Shown: positions 54,279 through 64,000 of the stretch, in pieces | Layout: each line of letters begins with the position of its first letter | Position numbering within the stretch: position 1 is the stretch's first letter | Assembly: GCF_910592395.1 (NCBI RefSeq) | Contig: NC_088310.1 | Coordinates: 22,771,491-22,835,490, forward strand | Reading direction: 5' to 3' | Source of the DNA: Lineus longissimus | Taxonomy: Eukaryota; Nemertea; Pilidiophora; Heteronemertea; Lineidae | DNA: 64,000 nt | Translations under genes and position numbers: made by a program | The notes under the pieces: model-generated | What the model saw: only the letters and a program-made list of their open reading frames with translations | What the model was told of the DNA's origin: nothing | Database searches by the model: none

Positions 54279-57200
54279 GTTTCTGTAACCTCAATGGAAG
54301 AAGCACCCATTGATTTTCCACGCTTTTCTGTGGTTGTTTCTTCCTTCTGAATGACCTGTTACCCTCTGGCTGTTAGAAGGTGTGGGCGCACTCCCACCGA
54401 ATGTTTTCTTTGGAAATTGACCCCACCCAGTCTGATGATTGCAATATTGAAAATTCATGAACCATTGTCATAAATTGTTTATGTATTTGCAATTGTTTAT
54501 TGGTGTTTTGGCATTGTGTGAAAGAAAACATTTGGATTAGCCAATTGCTGTACCCCTAGTGCTTGTTTCGAAGAAGGACTGATGGGCTTAGCTTCATATC
54601 AAATAACATGATCCAATAAGAGATGACAAATTCCAAATATTCAAATGTCCCAACTGATGACCATTCCTCTGGGTAAACTAAAGCGCTCAGCAGGCGAGTG
54701 CTCTCTGTCAGTCTAACCTGCGACCTGTGATGTAGCCATGACTACATGACGGTGGTTGCAATTTAACCAATCAATAAACACTTTCCAGTGATGATTGTCA
54801 TGTTCTTATGGCTATTAAAGATGCAGGTTGCAGTAACTGAAATCACTCTTCACCAGTATAGATAAGTGACAGTAGAAGACTTAACCGCCCTGATGAAACC
54901 AGCCTAAATGACATTATCATTTTCATGACTGTGGCCTTAGTTGTCCTTCATTTGAAGTATTAGGACATAATCTGGACATAAAGTGACATAAATTGACATC
55001 AACTTACAGATAGTTGCTTCAGAGAAAGTGATTGTATGGATATAGATATTTGACATGAGATATCTTTGACAATAATGTGATAATAGGTGTGAAGGTGACA
55101 TCTGTCAATCATATTTCATTGACAGTTCAATCCGATCAATGCAAATGATTAGAAAATCCATTCCTAGAAGTGCGTCTTGGTCAATATTTTGATGCCTAGT
55201 TTGTGTTTATGTTATTTGTAAGATGTCTACCCACCTCTATCTATTGCTTAAGTTGTGATTAACCCGAGGCCACAAGTCACTGAGTACAAACCATGAGAAT
55301 TCACTGATTCACTAATTGTGATAAAATTTAGCACACCACCTGACGTCTCCAATCAAAGATCATGAATAATTCGCCACAGTTTGAAAACAAATCTTTTGAG
55401 CCGCATAGAATTGCATTCATCCATCTCAAAACAAAAGCATTTGCTACAAAGCACTCATTGGCCCGGTCCCATATCACCACGGAACAGACCGATGAACTTA
55501 TTGAACACGAAGTGGTAATCTTGCACCAATTGACTCAAACTCTCCGGACAAGCGATCAAGAATTCCAGTGCATATGAACACTCCATGTTAGAGGCTTCTA
55601 TTTGAAGATTGCATCCCAGGAAGAGATGTTTCTTGAGCTATTAATTAGGCCACTGGGGTTTGTCACGAGTTTGCTATCTTACCTTTCCACAACATTGTGG
55701 TCCTTCAGGATCATATGCCGCCCCCATCCCAACAAGGACAGGTGTTTTATAGCATTAGCTACATCTCTTCCTCTGTTCTTCATCTTCTCAATGCACCTCA
55801 GAGCCTTGGAACAGTTTGCTGCACTCAACAGAAGCCACTACTCAAGGACATGGAGTAAAAAGCTTGCACTTAAAATGGATTTACTTATTAACCTTTGGTA
55901 GAATTTGTGGAATATGATATTTCTTTCACTAAGTTCATCTCTTTACAGGAGAAAATGTTGAGTTGAAAATATGTAGAATTGTTGCTTTTTTCGGGTGTTA
56001 AGTTATGTTGTAATCATTGGATACAGACTAGCACACTTCTTCATTATGGTGCTCCCGATCATGAGGATAAGTCCTTGTATTTGTTCAATTCCTTTGAGCA
56101 ATACTCCAGAGCTCATGAATTCAGCTGGCACAACATTGATGACAGCAATTCAATAGGAACATTCGCTCATCATGGTCGAGCCCTAACTCTATTAGATATC
56201 TAAATATTGGCGCATGATCTCGCAGTTTATAACAGATTCTTATGATGTACTCAAGTGACAAGTTTAATCGCTCTGAATCATCCGAGTTGACTGAGAGACC
56301 TGTTGTCATTTATCTTCTGGTGATCATCGCCAAGACAAGTTATTGCTAACGTTTCAATTGTCGCTGAAAATTGTGGAAATCTTTCAAAGTCCTCATGTGT
56401 GACTATTGAAGATTCTTTATCTAACGAGCTAACGGTTGAAGTTACTATGAATCATCATTTTGGCTTGTTTCTTGGACCTGTAGCCATTCGTCTTCAAGTT
56501 ATCATGAGGTATTGGATTTGCTCTAGTTGTCATATCATTAGATGTGTTTAGATTCTGGGTTTGGCTCGGACAAGTTCTGCTTGAAAGAGATTGCCTGGGT
56601 CACCGAATATCACATTTATGATTTTCGTCAATGGGAAATTTAACTTGAACCGAAGTGGAAGCAGCATGTTTGAGTCATGAAATCTGTTACAAGATTTAAA
56701 ATTTTGTGATATATCTGCCTTCAAGTTCCTCACCAGATGGCAGTATGATGGTTAGCAGAAGCAGAGGACATGTACAGCAGTTTACCCAATGACTTCCATT
56801 ACTGCTGCATCAGTCAGACAGAAAAGTGACAACAGTATCAGTAAATCACCAGAAACAAATAATTTCCATTACACGCTGATCATTCGGGCCACCAGGGGTC
56901 CAATTCTCCCTTACAAGATATGTGCGCCAAGAGAATGGTTCCTTCAGTTCAGCACAGACTCCATTCAGCCAATTGTCTGTTTCATCATTCTCGGCTGCCC
57001 TGAATGACAACCTCAATAAAAGTTAACAAGGATCAAGAGAGCTTCGCCAAATTGAATTAGGAATGAAATATGAAGGAGAATCTGACATTTATTGGCGAGA
57101 GCTATTCATTAGCACAAAATGTATGTTTTTTCTGCCGTTCTATGTCTTTGATACTGCCCTTGGATCTTTGTGGTGCAGGATTTATTAATGAAGGTTAGAA

Positions 57201-60200
57201 GGGTGAAATCATCATAAAGCTTACTGTCTGTGATTCTTATGCCTTGCATGAACAGTCTGGTAGATCATCTGGTGTAATTTGTTGGAGGATGTTGAACCTT
57301 AGATCCAAAGATGAAGTATTGGTAATGTTTTCCTCTTTGCCCACTTCAAGGGTTTGTCAAGCATCCTAAGTCATCCTTGAGTTTTAAATGTTTTGGTATG
57401 TGGTTGATTTAATTGAAAGTATTAATGCCTAAGGGTGATATGCAGATGAATATCTCGGCTGTTTTTGGTGTATTCCATATTGAGAATCTGAAGGTATCAT
57501 TTCATCTCAACAGAAAGATGATGTCACCTGGCCATGGCCTCAACCCCTGGAATACAAGGTTGACACAGATTGTCATAGGTGACATTTGGCACCTCCATTA
57601 TCCATTTCATGTCAGGGCTCCATCGGACACAGACAGCACTAATTCACTGATGGGTTTCCAATCATGGGTCATCATTAATCATGAGTGGTCATGGATTAAC
57701 CGTAATTTTGTCAGGTTCTGCCATTCTCCTTGCCATTCTCTTGTCTCTGACCTGGGTCACATCTGCCAGATTCACTATCATGGTGACACTGATAGCATTT
57801 TGAAATTATTCAGATGTCTATAGTGATTCATTATGATTCAATTGTTAAATTACTTCAATGTAAATTTCACCTGAGTATCCCATGGTCCATTTGGCCATTT
57901 GGCCATTCTCTGTTTGACAAGTTGATGTCATGGGTTTTTGCAGTTGAGAATTGTACCATGCTTATTAATTGCCTTGGCAGGTGGAGAGTCTGTTGAGGGG
58001 ATATATCTGTTTAGTGAGCCCTTAGGCCCTTCTGGCCCTGGCCCTGTCTGGGCCAGCAGCTTTGATTAGTTATCCTGACTAGTAAAGCCAATAATAATCC
58101 AGAAATCATAAACATGAAATAGCGTGATTTATATGAAACTGCTTTTGTTTACTTTAAGCCTGATGCCAGGATTTTCTCCCTCCTGATCTGGATCAGTATA
58201 ATGGCCTTATCAATTAGGGCCCTTGCTGGTGAGGTTTGATGAGTAGTCCTGACATAGAAATCTGATGTTAATCTTTGTATAAACTTTCTGTTTCTGGCAA
58301 TGAACACTGTTTATTAGAAGTTTCACCTGGGCTGATGTGGTTTCAGCGCAGGGGAATCTGGATCAGTTAAATGGAGTTACTTACTGAAATTAACTTTTGG
58401 TTTAAGACTCTGAATAGCTAATTTAAAGCAGCTCATGTTATGGTCTTTACCTCATCTTAGCTCCAGCCTGTTACTACTTCTTGACTTAGCTGATGTTGCT
58501 TGTTCTAATGCTAATTTGAAGACACAGACCTTGCAGATGGTTCTGGAGTGGCATAAAGTAAGAGCTAAATTAGTTATCTCTTGTGGACTTGGACTGCTGG
58601 TAAGTTCAGATTTGGATGTATGTATACAGTACATACTTTTATGGCATCGAATGACTTTGACCAATCTGTCAGGGCATTCTAGATCATCTCAGAGTCTGAA
58701 CTTAGTTCAGAGATGCCTCAATCCACGATCCCCGGCAGAGGCAGAAGATGAGATGCGGAGCCTGCCAATATTGACATTCTTTCTTCTCTGCACAAGTTGC
58801 TTATCAAACTTGTCTTGTTGCTGTTCAACTCTGAAGAAAAGGATGACAATGGTGTTTGATAACCATTGAGTCCTGGCAATGATCTGAAAATAAATCGTAG
58901 AATTGGAAGAAAAACAACCCATTGAGGCAGTTTTTGTCTAGAGGGGCTGCACCAGGATCACTTTCGTGGTCCATTGTGATCTTTTCATCAAATTACTGGG
59001 CACAATGAGTTTCAATGATGGAGTATGCTTGGTCCTGGGCCGTTATGAAAACAGTTCTTATTTTGGTGTCTTGTCATCCTGCGAGCCCTTGAGCACATAA
59101 GCCTGATGTAGACCAAAGAAGTTTGGTAACTGGAGCATCTGAATGAGATGCAATTTTGTGGCAATGAAGCATGTTTCAAAACTCAATTATGTGGTAAGCC
59201 TATCAGACTTTTTCGAAGAGGCATTCAGATTCGCCTGAATACACGTCAGACTAATTGTAATGTTGAGTGCACTGAGGGTTAGAACTGTGGTCTTTGAAAC
59301 TGTCGGTGATGTTTGGTTGGTGGTATCAGATTGATGAGAGCGTTATTGAAGGCAGATTTTTAAAAAGGCTTCGAAGTGCACCCACTCTGATCCAGAAACC
59401 TGGCCAGGTCATCTTTTAGTCTCTCTTTTAAAAATAGAAATGTCATTAATCAAAGTCCAAACCACGCAAAAGAAAGATGACCTGAGTTGTTTGGCCAAAT
59501 GGGATCTCATTCAAGGTGTGTTGACATGGTTTAATCCGATAACCTTACCAAAGTTGTCTGGTCTATTTTCGACTACAAATAGACAATTTTGATGAGTATT
59601 GTCACGGAATTGAGTTCATCACTCTTGGTGACCTGCTGGGTACAAAAACCCAGACTGAAAATGGCAGTTCGGTGTCACTGATGAGGCTGGCGATGTTTGA
59701 GTTAAGATAGGGCACTTGGATTGGTCCGTCATTGGAGGGATGGACAGCTTTGGGTTTCTGAGGTTTTCAATGGCTTTGACAAATGTATTTGAAGTAATTT
59801 TTGCAGGGAAATTTACACCGAAATTATTGTTTTGACCGCTGTCCCCCTGGGATTTGCTTCTGGATAGTAGTGGATGAGGGGTCAAATTACATTGGTAGTG
59901 ATCAAATTCAAATGTTTTGAACATAAAATGGCTGTCAGAAAGTCAAAGCTGTCTGTGCAGCATCTGTAATAAATAAATCTAACAATGTCTTTCGTCATCA
60001 ATAATTCTCATAATGATCTGTTGATTAGGTGAATCATATTTAATAGCAATTTTACCTCAGTAAAGTCAATATTTATCCTTTCTCTTCGACTTTCACAAAT
60101 TCATTATGCCTTTTGTTATTTACTCATTGAGTGTACAGAAAGTGTTTGATGAACGAGTTCGCCTAATTGGCTAATGGAGAATTGTTTGAATGGTGATATT

Positions 60201-63200
60201 TGGACTTCATGTTCATTTCAATTTGTTGCCGTAGTTCATTAAGTTTGGCAGATGTATCAGTTTGAGGGAATAGTTGTTTCTCAATTTGTTCAAATGTATC
60301 AGCTTCAGTCCATTTAGTTGGTGTCTATGTTTGTGTGAGATAGTGTTCCAGGCAGTAGGTGCTTTAAATTGTCATCGGTTAATACCCTTAATGGTATAGA
60401 ATGGCTGAGATCAGAGTGTAAGGCCTTGTGAGTCCCAACGGGACAGACGGAATATTAGCGGATACCCGAATTTGAGTTTTTAGGTTGACTTGCTAAGATA
60501 GGAAGTGGACCTAAAGGACACGGCCACATTTGGAAAGAGGGAGCAGAAGTTTGCCTTTAAGTGTAAGCAATTTTGACAACAGTCGTCAAAGTTGTCTTGG
60601 CCATGTCGCAGGTCAGAGTGATTGAAGGCACCATTGATGGTGTTTATGGAAGAGATGATGTGATCTGAAATCAATTCTACAACTCTCTGATATTTCAGAC
60701 CCCCTCCAGATGCATTTCGTGCTAACTTTGTTCAGATTCTACTCACATATTTCTGAGAAATGTGCAAAGGATTTTGTTCAAGTCATATTAATGATTGCCT
60801 GTATGATTAGTTCTCACCTGGGTTGATTAGATAGGCCTGTATCACTTCAATGGAAGGTTATGTAAGATAATTACCAGAGCCTGGAGAGCAATTAGGTCCA
60901 TTTCATGAAACTGGATGAGTAAATCCCAAGTTATTTCAGGGATTCTAAATCCCCTCCACCCTCCAGCCCAGGATGAATAACCCACAGGCTAGCATAACAC
61001 AAATATTATCATTAGCTGCAATTAATAACCAAGTGTCGATTAACAGAGCGATTTGGCCGCTACCCCCATTAAATGGACTAACCCAATAACCCATCTTCTT
61101 CTATTCTGGCAGTACTGTGTTGACATTCTGAAAGCTTGGTTAAACCCAACTCTCTCATGGGATACCTATATCTTTAAGTTCTTCTCATGATACCAATGGT
61201 TTTTCATGCGAACTGACTCAGAAACTTTCTAATTTGAGTTACAATGTGTTCTGTTCTCAACTCCTGAACACTACTGTGTGTAATTCTCTATTCGGATAAC
61301 TGAAGCTGTGTTACCTCAACCATGAAGGATGGACTTCAAATCATGTAAGTTTCCTCATCAGACATGGACAAAAGTCATCTTGCTCATTTTAGTGTGGATT
61401 ATATTGTTTCATTTGGCTCCGAGGTGTTTTCAGATTTCTGTAGTATTACTCTAGAAGCTGAGAATGGTGTGTGGCCTAAGCTGAATCGTGGTCTTTTGGA
61501 GCAACTGATACTGTCAAGATTGAGTCGTGAATGCCAAAAAGCACAACTGATTCGATTGTGCAAAAAACGTTGCATTGCCTTGGAGTTGCATCTGACAATG
61601 CACAGATGTCTTCTCAGTCCACAGACTACTTGAGACATTGTGCTTGACTTGATGCTTGCAGGACTCCACTTCAGATTGACAAGACTGCTTTCAGAAGACT
61701 TCTGCAAAAAGATACTTTGTAAGACAGCTTTTTATTCAGGTGTGGGCCAAATTTAACTACAATGTAATATGCAATTTAAAAAATATATGATTTTTAATGC
61801 ACCATGAAGAAATGTCTTTAAAGATTTGTCAGCCCATTCAGAAACCATTTTAGGGAGGCCAATAGACGTGCCTATTCAGTGCTCTTTTCACATGACCCTA
61901 TCTGTGGAGATAACAAAAAGTTGTCTCTATCAAATTTAGAATTTGTCTTTTTGCTTCATTAATCGCTATCAAAAGTGGACATGTCAGTGTCTAGACTGCT
62001 CTTTTCAAGTTCCTTTATCCATTTAGAAATCAAATTATTTGATAATTCAATATGATTTTGACATTTGATTCCACGGCATAGGATATTTGAGTTCATTAGA
62101 TCACTGGTGTTAGGCCAACTGAATAGCCATTATTTCTTCAATCTTGAGGCCTTTTGATGTATATTTTAGATCTAGATTGAAGGGTGCAACAAATGTGACC
62201 CTACTACCTGTAGATGGCACTAGCAATCCTTATGCAGTTCTACCAAACCTATACTATATGTTCTAAAATCATCAAGAAAAAAAGGCTTTCTATTGAATTG
62301 GATGAACTGTAAGTTACCTTTGCTGCTACCTGAGTTTGGTAATGGGTGCCTCATTAAAACATGTTTCAAACTATGTAGCCTTGAAAGAACACATAACTCG
62401 AAGTGCAGAATGAAATAAGTGCTGCACAATTGGGCGCAAAAAGTGGTGTTTATTTCTTCACACTGATGAAGAAGACAACACCCGCTGTTTCAAAAAGTGA
62501 AACTTCTTCTCGGCACAGTTACATGGCTTGAATTGATTAAAACTTGAAAAACTATTCCAAGTTTTTCACAACAATAAATCCAAGCAAAAATCACCAGAAG
62601 ATCAACACAGAGCTGTATTTTACTGCAGGCTAATTGCTGACAAATGATTCAGCTATCTTGTCTGACAAAAAATTAGCTTTTCTTTCATGCTGTCTGGAAC
62701 AGGTAACAGCTTGTCAATGCAGCAACTTACTGAGATAAGTTTCAAGTTAACCCTTAAGATAGCAACGATTGGACAGTTCGGTCTCTCTGCTGGTTTTCTT
62801 CTCGGCCAAATCATAATTTGCAATCACACCAATCATGTTGGCCCTTTGGCTTGAAGGCATCAGCTATATGGGACAGGAATGCCAGCTGTCAGCTACATGT
62901 GATTTCTTTGTTTATAACATCAACTTCGGAAGGAAAGGGTTAGACGGACGTACAGGGCCTTTACCAGTTGCATACATTAATCTGCTGTGAATAGTGCTGC
63001 AGTCTTCCTAGCTGCCAACATACTATGCGAGTTGTTTGGCAGGCAAATTTGATAAAACTATCATTTAGATATCGAAATCTGGCCAAACCAGTTCTTGCTA
63101 TCAGAACATTTCAACACACCCCAGGAATACTTGAGTGCAATCGACCCAATAGATGGATCGCGATAGCTGTTATACACAAGACTCGGAAAATATTTTTTGT

Positions 63201-64000
63201 GGTGTTAGTCAATTTTTTCGTTTCTCAGCAAATCTTTTATTATCACTATTAACATTGAGCACTTTGTGTCAATATGTTATGAAGGGAATTCATAAACCAT
63301 GAAATTGCTGCCAACCAAATGAAACTGAGCTGTGGTTGACCTTGATTGATATTGTTCCACCTGAGGTTGAGAAGAAAAAATCTCCATCATCATGATGTTG
63401 GCTGGGGTGGTGGGGATCAGCTATTGTATTTCCCGAGGTAATAGGGAAAAACAAAATCCTTTTCACTTGGATGGAAATACACTGCTGAGAACATGTATGC
63501 ACTATACATTATAGTACAGCACAATATTATTTCATTCAAATTTCTGCATTCGAAATCACCAAATCAGAGTACAATTTCCTCATGGAAAATAGGCTATAGT
63601 GACACCCATGCCCTTTGAAGTTCCTAATGGTTACAAATGATGATGATTTTCAATGGTGCTTCTATGGCAGATATATGTATAAATATGGGAAAATTGTCAC
63701 CATTCTTCACACATACTTGAATATACAATGTTACCCTTTGATGTAGGACAGTTTGTGACAGGAAAAGCTATAAGGTTGCATTAAAGGGCCATCTGATTGC
63801 TCATGGCAATTATTTATGCATTTCTTTCATGGGTCAAGAGAGGTCAAATTTATTAGGATTTGATAGGTCGTGACAGTTTGTGCACACTTTTGTCTGTAGT
63901 TATTGTAAATGTTGCAGCTGGCACTACTTTGATACCATCCTCCTTCCAAGGAAAAATAACTGCAGCAATGCCTTTAATTGGCAGCCATCATTATATTAAG

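Larger units (their letters stand above)
45320..64000 (+). other. Downstream intron, running off the window
   Basis: This begins with the donor GTAAGA after the KIF26-type exon. The expected next coding block ([11 protein letters not shown]-like, then the kinesin motor with its P-loop region) was looked for and not seen, so the intron probably exceeds 18.6 kb. The longest open frames here (57413-57823, 136 codons; 58435-58869, 144 codons; both +) have no recognisable domains, no convincing splice context and an ordinary composition, so I do not call them genes. Contents are otherwise plain AT-rich sequence with a near-palindrome at 51.7 kb and a short tandem duplication at 54.2 kb. Confidence 0.5.

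Noticed and set aside
48779-55483. A shared 17-mer (TCCCATATCACCACGGA) at 48779-48795 and 55467-55483
   Set aside because: One identical 17-mer pair is not unexpected in 64 kb searched against itself, and the flanks do not align.
57413-57823. 136-codon + strand ORF
   Set aside because: No domain, no convincing splice signals and no family resemblance.
58435-58869. 144-codon + strand ORF, with minus-strand ORFs overlapping
   Set aside because: No recognisable domain, Leu/Ser/Cys-rich composition, and open frames on both strands suggest a chance stop-poor stretch.

Overview
This window looks like AT-rich, gene-sparse nuclear DNA from an animal. There are no operon-like runs of long ORFs. What coding sequence can be recognised sits in short pieces flanked by GT/AG splice signals, and the rest is intronic or intergenic sequence with old repeats. 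A lophotrochozoan such as a mollusc, brachiopod or annelid is a guess from the compact exons, the tRNA-derived SINE and the repeat style. Nothing here fixes the taxon.

The main gene is on the + strand. A 359-bp GC-richer exon (44961-45319) encodes a Pro/His/Gln/Ser-rich segment ending in AAASFFAR. I recognise this as the start of the block just before the motor domain in the atypical kinesins KIF26A/KIF26B (VAB-8 relatives), where the vertebrate proteins read [20 protein letters not shown]. A 109-bp exon at 9404-9512 has clean splice sites and a matching phase and probably belongs to the same gene, which gives an intron of about 35.4 kb (9513-44960). A further 72-bp candidate exon (8981-9052) joins to it in phase but has no homology support. 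I could not find the motor domain, so the next intron appears to run from 45320 past the window end (more than 18.6 kb).

Region by region: 1-8980 has no exon I trust. It holds a tRNA-derived SINE head (minus strand, 665-737), an imperfect direct duplication (1224-1543) and two copies of a dispersed repeat, one of which folds as a hairpin (2245-2266, 6231-6285). 8981-9512 holds the small exons. In the big intron are a (TC)n tract, a piggyBac-type MITE with TTAA ends (16621-16946), a diverged 123-bp tandem repeat (19684-20035), a transcription-factor-site-rich stretch (29971-30253), G/C homopolymer tracts near 34.2-34.3 kb and 38.9 kb, and a 101-bp-period duplication (40728-40880). After the KIF26-type exon the sequence is again intron-like, with an AT-core near-palindrome (51699-51719) and a 22-bp tandem duplication (54235-54278).

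I did not find an obviously new biological system. The most useful observations are the split KIF26-like gene with its giant introns, the intact-looking ends of the MITE, and a few stretches that could be conserved intronic enhancers. Most ORFs of 60-144 codons in the window read as chance open frames.
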